Of a DNA stretch of 64,000 bases, positions 36,166 through 44,627 are shown in pieces (the first letter of the stretch is position 1; every line of letters begins with the position of its first letter). This DNA is from Burkholderia sp. GAS332. GTDB taxonomy: Bacteria > Pseudomonadota > Gammaproteobacteria > Burkholderiales > Burkholderiaceae. Location: assembly GCA_900142905.1 (NCBI GenBank), contig FSRV01000002.1, positions 4,340,001 through 4,404,000 on the forward strand. Reading direction: 5' to 3'. The notes below the pieces were generated by a model. That model searched no databases and had not been told where the DNA came from. It was given only the letters and a program-made list of their open reading frames with translations. The translations under genes were made by a program, and so were the position numbers.

Positions 36166-36313
36166 TTGATCACGTCAGGAGGCCAAATCGATTCACTCAC
36201 AAGAATACGTATGCGGATCGCGTTGTCATGATCCGGACAGGTCTTCTTTTGACGTGTGTGGAGACTACGTTCTATGAACGTAATTATTTAATCAAGTTGA
36301 TCTGGAGAACTAA

Positions 36314-37465
36314 ATGAAATCAAAGACGACGAGGCTTTTGGTGGCTGGCTGCATCGCGACGAGTTCTTTCCCTGCCTTCGCGCAGAGTTCTGTGACGCTG
36401 TACGGCGTCATTGATGAAGGTATCGACTACGTCAATAATAGCGGTGGTAGTTCGCTCGTTCGTATGCGCGATGGGACCTACGACGGCGTCTTTGGAAGCC
36501 GGTGGGGATTGCAAGGTAAGGAGGATCTTGGAGGCGGACTTAGCGCGATCTTTAAGCTGGAAAGCGGATTTAGTCTTGAAAATGGCCAGTCGCGACAAGG
36601 GGGGCTTCTGTTTGGCCGGCAGGCATATGTTGGACTTGCTGACGACACGTACGGCAAGCTGACCTTCGGTCGCCAATATGACTCTGTCGTTGACTATCTG
36701 CAACCGGTTAGCGCAGATGGTATTCTTGCTGGCCCAATCTCACACGGAAATGATATTGACAACGAGGGCAATTCGTTCCGCGTCGACAATTCCGTGAAGT
36801 ATGCGAGTCCCAAGATCGGGGGGCTTCAATTCGGCGGTATGTACGCGTTCAGTAACACCAACGCTCCCGGGCGGAGCACCACGGGCATGTGGAGCGCCGG
36901 TGCGACGTATTCCATCGGTAGCCTGACGGTTGCAGGCGCGTATGAGTACGCGAAGGATCCGGCGCTGGTGTTCGCAGATGGCGACTTTCAGGGCAATACG
37001 ACGGGTGCTGCTATCGGTGCCGCTGGACCTTGGAGTTACGTGGGTAACCCCAGCAATGAGCAGATATTCGGCGCCGGAGCTACGTACACAATCGGTTCGG
37101 CACTGTTGGGGTTAAATTACTCAAACGTCAAGTTCGACGACGCGAACGGGACCACGTCTACCGTCAAGTTTCAGAACTACGAAGCGGTTGCCCAGTACTA
37201 CATTACCCCCGCATGGTCGGCAGCCGTTAATTACACCTATACCCATGGCGATATCGGTTATAGCCAAGTCGTTCCAATCTATCACCAGGTTGGCTTGATG
37301 ACGCAGTATTCCTTGTCAAAGCGCACAGCATTTTACGCGTATGGTGTATTTCAGAAAGCGGGGGCCGGCGCCCAGTATGCTGATATCTTTGACGGAGCCG
37401 TGGCCTCTTCGTCGACGAACAATCACCAGTTGATGTTCCGCGTCGGCATGTTTCACAGGTTCTGA
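36314..37465 (+). CDS. Gram-negative trimeric porin (OmpC-like, Burkholderia type)
   Basis: This 383-residue outer-membrane porin starts with a signal peptide (MKSKTTRLLVAGCIATSSFP, cut after FAQ). SSVTLYGVIDEGIDYVNNSG is the first strand, RWGLQGKEDLGGGLSAIFKL and GRQAYVGLADDTYGKLTFGR are family hallmarks, and the C-terminus MFHRF carries the aromatic that the Bam complex recognises. It would let small hydrophilic substrates into the periplasm. It is a separate transcription unit, with 148 bases of upstream sequence and a terminator downstream. Confidence 0.93.
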   Translation: MKSKTTRLLVAGCIATSSFPAFAQSSVTLYGVIDEGIDYVNNSGGSSLVRMRDGTYDGVFGSRWGLQGKEDLGGGLSAIFKLESGFSLENGQSRQGGLLFGRQAYVGLADDTYGKLTFGRQYDSVVDYLQPVSADGILAGPISHGNDIDNEGNSFRVDNSVKYASPKIGGLQFGGMYAFSNTNAPGRSTTGMWSAGATYSIGSLTVAGAYEYAKDPALVFADGDFQGNTTGAAIGAAGPWSYVGNPSNEQIFGAGATYTIGSALLGLNYSNVKFDDANGTTSTVKFQNYEAVAQYYITPAWSAAVNYTYTHGDIGYSQVVPIYHQVGLMTQYSLSKRTAFYAYGVFQKAGAGAQYADIFDGAVASSSTNNHQLMFRVGMFHRF

Positions 37466-37560
37466 TATGGAAGTGCGGCATCGATCGTTCGATGTCGCAC
37501 ATGTGTCGAAGGGGCCAGTCTTACAGCGGAAGTTCGCGCGTATATGTGAAAGGCGAGCGA

Positions 37561-37581
37561 AACCCGATGGCGCGGGTTTTT
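37561..37581 (+). terminator. Probable rho-independent terminator after the porin
   Basis: AACCCG (37561-37566) pairs with CGGGTT (37573-37578) over a 6-base loop, followed by T residues to 37581. It lies 96 bases past the porin stop. A second, longer hairpin without a T-run (TGCGGCATCGA...TCGATGTCGCA, about 37473-37498) lies closer to the gene. Confidence 0.6.
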
Positions 37582-38279
37582 GAAGAGTGGCTCCCCACGA
37601 ATGCCGTTACCAGCGACAGGTTTCTGAAGACCACTACAGCACGGTGAGGTTAGGGTATTCTATTTTACGTGGCCGCGACAACACCCGATGTCGGCTCAAT
37701 CCCTTGCCGTCAACCGGCCGCGGGCCCTCATTAAGGGAGTTCCGTCACAAGGAGAGCGATTGCCCGGCATGTACCAGCGCGACATCGATTGGGCGTGAGA
37801 CTTACCGCGTTGTCTGGTTGAATTCAGCGGCTTTTTGCATCGCAATATCGAGGCTCCCGCCTGCTCCAATAAACGCAGCATGGCTTCGAATCCCGGTAAT
37901 CCTTCAGCCGCGCGCGCTCCAGTTTTCACGATGACCTAAACCAGGACCTCGAGTTGCCCGTCAATTTCGTCTTGTGCTACCTCGAACAAGTGGGCATCCT
38001 CGTGCCGCGTAACCCCGTAAACACTAAGCCGGCGAACTGCTGCGGGTTTGGATGTTGCGCTTCGACCTCTGGGAATTGCAATTCGCGCTAACAACTTAGG
38101 GGTTACTTTGCATCCGAAGAACGGGGCCCATGCTGCGACGTAGCCAAGCACTCGCGAAATGGCCCCCCACGCGATTCGAACGAAATTCCGAGCGCGCTCT
38201 TCGAACGGCAAACTAGTCGATGGCCAAACGACTCCGTCGTCCGATAGCGGGGCCCGAACTTCATCCGTCAACCGCTCTA
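37582..38279. other. Gap with unassigned minus-strand open frame
   Basis: No supported gene. A minus frame at 37936-38271 (111 codons, with RRLSVYGVTRHEDAHLFEVA near its end) lies just downstream of the folD fragment on the same strand. It could be another decayed gene, but I recognise no family in it. Confidence 0.4.
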
Positions 38280-38620
38280 TCAGAATCTGACGTTTTGCGA
38301 GTGATGTTGCAAAGGGCCAAGCGTGACTCGTGCCCCGCGCATGATGTTCTGAAGATTAGCCACTCGAAACCCCGTTTGGTGACGCAGGCGCATGGTCGAT
38401 TGCACGATGCGCTGGTGGATAAGCGCACGTCGATGACTACCGCACCGGGTTTGAGCCGTTTCAGAGTCAACCAGGTTCGGCTTTCCCGCGGCAACCACAA
38501 GGATGTGGCAGCGAGTATGCGACTGCGTAGATCAGCAGCCTTCGCATGACAAACCGTCAACGTCGCTTTTCTTTGTAATGGCACCGGCGCCATTGGGTTG
38601 CCCACGATATTACTGGCATC
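38280..38620 (-). pseudogene. folD: FolD (methylene-THF dehydrogenase/cyclohydrolase) pseudogene fragment
   Basis: Minus frames read, in order, SNIVGNPMAPVPLQRKATLT, VCHAKAADLRSR, (shifted) ILVVAAGKPNLVDSE, (shifted) RLKPGAVVIDV, and at the end VTLGPLQHHSQNVRF. These match the C-terminal NADP domain of FolD: the SxxVGxPMAxLL loop, TVCHSxTxDL, DILVVAAGKPN, IKPGAVVIDVG and GVGPMT...LLxN. At least two frameshifts are needed and the N-terminal catalytic half is missing. FolD oxidises C1 units on tetrahydrofolate, a step often linked to demethylation pathways such as the one encoded to the right. Confidence 0.6.
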
Positions 38621-39128
38621 GACTCATAGCCTGCGTGGTTGATGCCATGCGCAACGCCAATCCTGCTTCCCGGTTCGGCCGGTCACGTTCGTCCGAAATA
38701 CGCGCTGACGGTGCCTTCGATCGTAATCTACGCGCCTATCCACCCGTGGTGCTGCATCTTCGGTTAGCGCGCCAACGCGGTCTCACTGCGGCATCGCCGT
38801 ATTCTTCACTTCGATGCCGCAAGACAAAAATTTCTCGAACTACACCCCTCTTAAATTCATCGGCAATCCCTTGCCGACGCTGATGTTTCGCCATCTCGCG
38901 CGCCGAATCAAAAGGCCTGAGGCTGCTTCGTCGTCATCTATGAAACTCCCTTTCTGCTGCGGGTTAAGGGCGAGCTCAAACACGAGCGTCCATCGATCAT
39001 TTATAAGGTCGGGCGACCTATTTGTATGGAGGATCAGCAATCCGCGATAACGTTGGTATTTCGCAGAATCACGAGAGTGGACGGGGCTATTTGGGTGTTT
39101 TCCCTAGTCCATATCTCTTATTTTTACT
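38621..39128. other. Gap, no recognisable gene
   Basis: Short open frames on both strands (for example 38840-39040 minus and 38814-39050 plus) match no family that I recognise. The stretch becomes AT-rich towards the promoter at 39129. Confidence 0.4.
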
Positions 39129-39158
39129 TTGACATAAGGTCGCGTGACCTTGTACTCT
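39129..39158 (+). promoter_or_regulatory. Promoter with TetR-type palindrome before the APC permease
   Basis: TTGACA (39129-39134) is a perfect -35. TACTCT at 39153-39158 is a possible -10. The near-perfect palindrome AAGGTCGCGTGACCTT (39136-39151) fills the spacer. The same core, AGGTCGCGTGACCT, occupies the spacer of the promoter at 52458 and a variant lies at 48489. Binding by the TetR protein encoded at 51515-52309 would block RNA polymerase. Confidence 0.65.
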
Positions 39159-39474
39159 GGGCGCATAGAGAATGTTGACGGAACCGGCTGCCGCCGCCCG
39201 AGAAGGACTCGTCGCCAGCTGAAAAAAATGACCCCTCTGTAGCTTATTGCGGGCAACTTGGGGGCGAAAACATTGAGTAACGGATAGCTCCGACAGTGGC
39301 GCTTTTTATGTGTCGAACGGATCGGTACTAGGGAAGGTAAGGCTTGACACGCGCGCGAGCGGCTTCTATCGGGTCCATGCCAAACCCGGCTCGAGCCAGA
39401 TCGTCGGAGATAGCCTCCAGGGCGATAAGCCTGCACATAGACGATGATAAACATACGATTTGAAGGTGAGCTTT
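39159..39474. other. Leader of about 310 bases between promoter and permease start
   Basis: No gene is supported between the promoter at 39129 and the permease ATG. A 16-codon ATG frame near 39172 is too short to judge. This may be a long untranslated leader, or a remnant of a lost first gene. Confidence 0.4.
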
Positions 39475-40914
39475 ATGGCCCCCGTTGCAAATAGTGGACC
39501 GAAACTTCGAAAGGAAGCACTCGGACTTTTCTCCATCGTCTCTGCGGTCATTGCGACGAATGGCCCGCTCACAACGCTCGTGGGCGGCGTCCCTATCGCT
39601 TTGGCAATGGGTAACGGCCCTGGCTTGCCGGCGGTTTTCCTAATCGTTGGATGGGCATATATCCTTTTTAGCATCGGCTTCACCGCGATGAGTCGATACA
39701 CGACAAACGCTGGTGCTTTCTATGCATACATTGCTAAAGGGCTTGGGAGACCGTGGGGCGTCGGTGCTGCCTTCGTCGCGATAGTTTCATACAACTCTAT
39801 GCAACTCGCGTGTTACGGGATGCTTGGGTACTTCATGGGGGCAGGCCTGCATGAATGGTTTGGTGTGTCTGTTTCTTGGTGGGTTTGCTGCCTGATAGTA
39901 CTCGGCATTATCTTCGTTGCTAGCATTAGCAACATTCAGATCAGTGGCCGACTTTTACTTTGCCTTCTGGCTTGCGAACTTCTTATCATTGTCGTATTCG
40001 ACGTAGCCGGTTTGTTGCATGGTGGCCCTGACGGGTATACGTTGGCATCGTTCACTCCACATGTGGTATTCACCCCAAGATTTGGAACGTCGGTGCTTTT
40101 CGTCGTCGCTTCTTATATGGGATTCGAAACGACTGCGATTTATGCGGAGGAGGCCAAAGACCCACGCCGCAACGTGCCGCGTGCGACGTTCATTGCGATT
40201 ATCACGATCATGCTTGTCTATACACTTAGCGTGTGGGTACTCGTCGTACTCTGGGGACCCAATAACGTGGCCGCCCAGGCAGGAAACAATCCGATAGTGC
40301 TGTGGTACGGGATGGCTGACCTCGTCGCGGGAAGATTTATCTCGAAGGCAATGTCAGTGCTGATGCTCACCAGCTTATTTGCTGCTCAGTTGAGTTTTCA
40401 TAACACGACTTCCAGATACATATTCGCTCTCGGGCGTGAACATGTCTTGCCGCAAGCGTTGGCGTGGGTGCACCCGACTCAACAGACACCAGTAGCTGCC
40501 TGTACCGTTCAAGCCGCTGCTGTCGCGATCGCGTTAGTTATGTTCGCGAAAGTAGGGGCGGACCCCATGAACGTTGTATTGCCATACACAGCGGCCTTCT
40601 CGACGATTGGCCTCCTAGGTGTTCAATGTCTTACGTCCATAGCAGTTGCAGCGTTCTTTCTGCGCGAAGTGCATAGCGAAAATATATGGGTTCGCGCCGT
40701 TTCCCCAATCCTCAGCTTGGGCGCACTGGGGTGGTTCCTCTCTATGGAGGTAACCCATCTGCCGCTCTTGACGGGTTCGAACTCGAGGTGGATTTTCTGG
40801 TTCCCTTATAGCATTGCCGCGCTTGCACTGTTCGGTGTCTGCTACGCACTGTGGCTTAGGGCGGCTCGACCAGACCGATATAGAGGGTTAGGCCGATTTC
40901 TCTACGAGGCTTAA
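39475..40914 (+). CDS. APC-superfamily amino-acid/amine permease
   Basis: This 479-residue inner-membrane transporter has about 12 hydrophobic segments. The opening LRKEALGLFSIVSAVIATNG and GGVPIALAMGNGPGLPAVFL are typical of APC TM1-TM2 (COG0531). YMGFETTAIYAEEAKDPRRN is the conserved TM6-loop motif. ATG 39475 follows AAGGTGAG; TTG 39460 is also in frame. It would import an amino acid or quaternary amine by ion symport. The TetR-type operator upstream links it to the Rieske and aldehyde-dehydrogenase genes. Confidence 0.9.
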   Translation: MAPVANSGPKLRKEALGLFSIVSAVIATNGPLTTLVGGVPIALAMGNGPGLPAVFLIVGWAYILFSIGFTAMSRYTTNAGAFYAYIAKGLGRPWGVGAAFVAIVSYNSMQLACYGMLGYFMGAGLHEWFGVSVSWWVCCLIVLGIIFVASISNIQISGRLLLCLLACELLIIVVFDVAGLLHGGPDGYTLASFTPHVVFTPRFGTSVLFVVASYMGFETTAIYAEEAKDPRRNVPRATFIAIITIMLVYTLSVWVLVVLWGPNNVAAQAGNNPIVLWYGMADLVAGRFISKAMSVLMLTSLFAAQLSFHNTTSRYIFALGREHVLPQALAWVHPTQQTPVAACTVQAAAVAIALVMFAKVGADPMNVVLPYTAAFSTIGLLGVQCLTSIAVAAFFLREVHSENIWVRAVSPILSLGALGWFLSMEVTHLPLLTGSNSRWIFWFPYSIAALALFGVCYALWLRAARPDRYRGLGRFLYEA

Positions 40915-41307
40915 GCGGGCGCGCGCCTAGGTGAGACGCAGTCTTGCAACGGAATGGCTGCCAATTCGAAAATCAAGAAACGGATATTGGAATAAATGAA
41001 GGCTTGAACGCGGCATGCGAAAGACTACTGGAAAGTGACAAAGTCGGAAAAATGAAGTGATGACGTAAGCTGAATGAGAATGATTGGAGTTTCCATAAAA
41101 ATATGGATGCCTAAATATATTGTTTATAAAAACGGATACATGAGAAATTTTTAATGCAGGAGTTGAAGAGGTGCATCGCGACAGGCATAAGCACGCAAAA
41201 AATCACCCTCGGTGATCCCGATAGATGCCTCTAAGCGAGGCCGAGATCAACAACACCATATCAACATGAAGGTCGCCAAAAGTATCTCTAGGCGATGGAG
41301 GTTTGTC
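40915..41307. other. 390-base gap, AT-rich
   Basis: No gene is seen. The stretch 41095-41155 is strikingly AT-rich for this genome and probably holds the promoter for the DUF1329 operon. No palindrome of the TetR type occurs here. Confidence 0.4.
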
Positions 41308-42669
41308 ATGCACATTTTTTTCAAGACAGGTCTTGCAGTTGCGTGCACGGCAGTGCTTGCAACAGCTTGGGCACAGTCGTCTGGAAATCTCACCATAGCC
41401 GGTGCCGATAAGGCGGCGAGCGCTGATGGGCAGATTCCGGCATATGAAGGTTCTGAGGCTGCTCCGGCCAACTGGTCCCCAGGTAAGGTGAGAGGCGAGT
41501 ACTGGCGCTATAAGTCTGAAAAGCCGCTTTTTTCAATCACTGCGGCGAATGTCGACAAATATGCCGATAAGCTGTCGCCAGGCCAGATCGCGCTATTTAA
41601 GCAGATCAAAAACTATCAAATGGATGTGTATCCGACTCACCGCGATTGCGGTTTTCCTGATTGGGTGCAGGACAACATCAAGAAAAATCAACAGAGCGCG
41701 AAGCTTGACGCAAGCGGGGATCACTTGCAAAGCGCTGTGCTGCCAGGCCTGCCGTTTCCTGGCGCAAAGACCGGTCAGCAGGCGATCTGGAATTACTTAA
41801 CCAGGTATCGCGGTGTGGGCGTCGAGTGGTCGAAACTCAATACGCTGGTATCGCCTCGGCCGGGTAGTTCCGACTGGATCTCGGTGACGAGTCGCCAGAC
41901 CCTGTATTTCCCATGGGGCAAGAAGGGCAGCAACGCGCTGGCATCGGGAGAGGCGCTCCTGTCGGTGTATTTTACCTACAGTTCGCCGGCGGCCTTGGCC
42001 GGACAGGGTCTCGTACAAACGTTTAATTTTGCAAACAACGAAACACCGACGTTTTATTACTTTCCTGGTCAACGACGAGTTCGTCGGATGCCCTCTTATG
42101 ACTATGACGCGCCGCAAATCGGTTTTGAGAACCAGTACACGGTCGACGAACCTTGGCTCTTTAACGGCGACATCGACCGCTTTGACTGGAAGCTCGTTGG
42201 AAAGAAGGAGATGTACGTGCCGTACAACGATTTTGCTATCGGGGATTTCAGAAAGAGCACCGAACAGGTATTCAAGCCCGATCAAGTGGATCCTGCGGCA
42301 CGACGCTACGAACTGCACCGCGTCTACGTCGTTGAGGCGACTCTGAAACCGACTATGCGTCACGTCTCCCAGAAGAAGGTTCTTTACCTGGACGAGGACA
42401 CATATCTCGCATTGGCGGGTGAGGACTATGACGCGCAGGGCAAGTTGTGGAAAGCGAAGGAAGGTTACCCGGTCCCGATTTGGGAGCTGGGTGGAACTTG
42501 CGACGTAGAGCCCTTTGCGCAATACAACCTCGTCGCTGGTCGCTACGTGGCAGACCAAATGGCGATTGGCACCGGGGAGGACGCGCATTATTTCGAATCG
42601 TCGAGTGACCCGAGTTTCTCTTCGGACTATTACACGTCGGAAAACCTGAGATCCATCAGCGAACGCTGA
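41308..42669 (+). CDS. DUF1329 outer-membrane/periplasmic protein
   Basis: This 453-residue protein has a Sec signal peptide (FKTGLAVACTAVLATAWAQ). It spans the DUF1329 domain, a lipoprotein-carrier-like (LolA/LolB-related) fold. TLYFPWGKKGSNALASGEAL and KNQR-like FPGQRRVRRMPSYDYDAPQI are characteristic, as are KEMYVPYNDFAIGD and YELHRVYVVEATLKP. ATG 41308 has GGAGG 7 bases upstream, so the in-frame ATGs at 41212 and 41266 are less likely. DUF1329 genes commonly sit beside DUF1302 and RND genes, as here. Role unknown; transport of a hydrophobic compound across the envelope is a reasonable guess. Confidence 0.88.
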   Translation: MHIFFKTGLAVACTAVLATAWAQSSGNLTIAGADKAASADGQIPAYEGSEAAPANWSPGKVRGEYWRYKSEKPLFSITAANVDKYADKLSPGQIALFKQIKNYQMDVYPTHRDCGFPDWVQDNIKKNQQSAKLDASGDHLQSAVLPGLPFPGAKTGQQAIWNYLTRYRGVGVEWSKLNTLVSPRPGSSDWISVTSRQTLYFPWGKKGSNALASGEALLSVYFTYSSPAALAGQGLVQTFNFANNETPTFYYFPGQRRVRRMPSYDYDAPQIGFENQYTVDEPWLFNGDIDRFDWKLVGKKEMYVPYNDFAIGDFRKSTEQVFKPDQVDPAARRYELHRVYVVEATLKPTMRHVSQKKVLYLDEDTYLALAGEDYDAQGKLWKAKEGYPVPIWELGGTCDVEPFAQYNLVAGRYVADQMAIGTGEDAHYFESSSDPSFSSDYYTSENLRSISER

Positions 42670-42732
42670 AAGACTTACTGGATCAATGCACGCGAAGTAT
42701 GCGGTGACCAATAACGAAGTCGAGGAGAAGAC

Positions 42733-44562
42733 ATGAAAGCTACGGGAGTTGGCGTAACGGTATCCGTTTCGCTGGTGTTGCTAGGCACAATGTCGCTAGA
42801 CGCGAACGGGTACGAATTCTCGACTGGTTTTGGCGATCTGTCCGGTTCGCTGGTTTCGAATTTGACCGCGGGCGCTGGCATTCGCACGAAAGACCCTAGC
42901 TGCTCACTCACGGGCGACCCGAACGCATACGGTTGTGGAGCGGCGGCCAATGTCAACCAGTGGGGTTACGGGGACAACGGCGATCTGAACTACCGCAAAG
43001 GCCAAGCATTCAGCACCTACGTCAGCGCGACAAGTGAACTTTTACTGACAATGCCCAGCGAAGGCTACAAGTTTATGGTTCGCGCGACCGCCATGTACGA
43101 TTTTCTCGCCGGTGATACCGCGCGAACGCCGCTGTCTAGTACGGCGTCGGCACAGGTGGTCTATCCGGTACAGCTGCTCGACCTGTGGGGCGAGAAGGAC
43201 TTCACGCTCGACGGTCAGTCTGCGCACGTACGCCTCGGGAATCAGGTCATCAACTGGGGCGAGAGTTACTTCGCCGCAGGGGGTATCAATGCAACGAACT
43301 CCCTTGATATTCAGAAGATCTTGATCCCAGGGACGCAGCTCAAGCAAGCGTTGCTACCGGCCCCCATGCTGAGTTTTGCGGCCGGGTTGGGTAACGGCTT
43401 CAGCACAGAGGGTTACTATCAGTTTCAATGGAATGGCAACCGTTATCCGCCGGTGGGCACCTTCTGGTCGGTCAGCAACAACTTCGGGCGTGGTGCGCAA
43501 CCGACTACACTAAACTCCGGCAACTACAATGTGGGAGGTGTCGATTCGGGCACAATTGCTGGGCCGAACAGCGGCAATTCCTCCACCATCTCGGCAATCA
43601 ACACCGGCCTCGTGAACGGCCAGTATGCCGGTGCGCCATATAATTCGATCGGCATACCTGTATCCACTCAACTGCCTAGCGAGTACAAACCGCAATTCGG
43701 CCTGAAGTTCAACTACAAGCCGAAGAACGTCGACGCGAACTTCGGCTTCTACTACGAGAACTATACGGACAAGTCACCAGTGCTTTCGACGCTTGCGAAC
43801 GGCACGAGCCAGTGGTCGTATCTCGAGAGTCGTCAACTCTTCGGGGCGAGTGCGAACTTCGCGCTGGGCGATTGGGCAATTGGCACCGAAGTGTCATATC
43901 GTCCACATGACGCGGTCGCGTTGTCAGGCTGTTTCGGTGCGAGTGGGCCGCTTGATTCGAACACCAACGGAGTAAGCGGTATCAATTGTCAGCAATGGGA
44001 AGACAGGAAGAAGATCCAATATGACATCAACGGGCAGCTCAGCCTCACTCAGAGCGAGTACCCGTTCCTGAAGCTCATCCGTGCGGACATGGCCGTCTTG
44101 ACTGCCGAGTTGACTTGGATCTACTACCCCGGTTTGAGTTCGAGCGGCGTGACGCGGACGGTCGACGGCCAGAGTGTCACCCAGGTCCCCGCCGCTGGTT
44201 ATTTCGGATGGCTGAACAATGGATCTAGTCTAGGCTACCCGATTCTTGCGGCGCAAGGTACCGCGAGCTCAGTGGGTGCAACCGTGGACTTCAACTGGAC
44301 GTACGACGGAAGCCTGATCCCCGGCTGGCAGGTGACACCCGGTGTGACTTTCTCTGATGCTTTGTATGGCTACACACCAACGTTCTCGGCGAACTATCTG
44401 CAAGGTGCGAAATCGCTGAATTTCTACGTTCTCTTCAACCAAAATCCTACAGTCTGGCAGGCCGGTATCAATTTTACTGCGTTCTTCGGCGGCCATGACA
44501 CGGTTGGTCAGCCGTATGCCGACCGGAATTTCGTGGGGCTGTTCGCGACGCGCAATTTCTAA
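42733..44562 (+). CDS. DUF1302 outer-membrane protein
   Basis: This 609-residue protein has a short signal region and then an outer-membrane beta-barrel of the DUF1302 family: SGSLVSNLTAGAGIRTKDPS, QVINWGESYFAAGGINATNS and KPQFGLKFNYKPKNVDANFG, with the final RNFVGLFATRNF ending in Phe. The length fits the family, which is distantly related to FadL-like and porin barrels. It follows the DUF1329 gene by 63 bases and precedes the RND gene. Probably a channel for a hydrophobic or aromatic compound; direction not known. Confidence 0.88.
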   Translation: MKATGVGVTVSVSLVLLGTMSLDANGYEFSTGFGDLSGSLVSNLTAGAGIRTKDPSCSLTGDPNAYGCGAAANVNQWGYGDNGDLNYRKGQAFSTYVSATSELLLTMPSEGYKFMVRATAMYDFLAGDTARTPLSSTASAQVVYPVQLLDLWGEKDFTLDGQSAHVRLGNQVINWGESYFAAGGINATNSLDIQKILIPGTQLKQALLPAPMLSFAAGLGNGFSTEGYYQFQWNGNRYPPVGTFWSVSNNFGRGAQPTTLNSGNYNVGGVDSGTIAGPNSGNSSTISAINTGLVNGQYAGAPYNSIGIPVSTQLPSEYKPQFGLKFNYKPKNVDANFGFYYENYTDKSPVLSTLANGTSQWSYLESRQLFGASANFALGDWAIGTEVSYRPHDAVALSGCFGASGPLDSNTNGVSGINCQQWEDRKKIQYDINGQLSLTQSEYPFLKLIRADMAVLTAELTWIYYPGLSSSGVTRTVDGQSVTQVPAAGYFGWLNNGSSLGYPILAAQGTASSVGATVDFNWTYDGSLIPGWQVTPGVTFSDALYGYTPTFSANYLQGAKSLNFYVLFNQNPTVWQAGINFTAFFGGHDTVGQPYADRNFVGLFATRNF

Positions 44563-44627
44563 TTCGCTGAGGGTAGTTTCATGATGCGCGCTTGCGCGCA
44601 TCAAGGACATCATTGAAGGATAGACTC

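Noticed and set aside
37936..38271. 111-codon minus frame after the folD fragment
   Set aside because: No family is recognised and its neighbour is a pseudogene, so it is described only as part of the gap.
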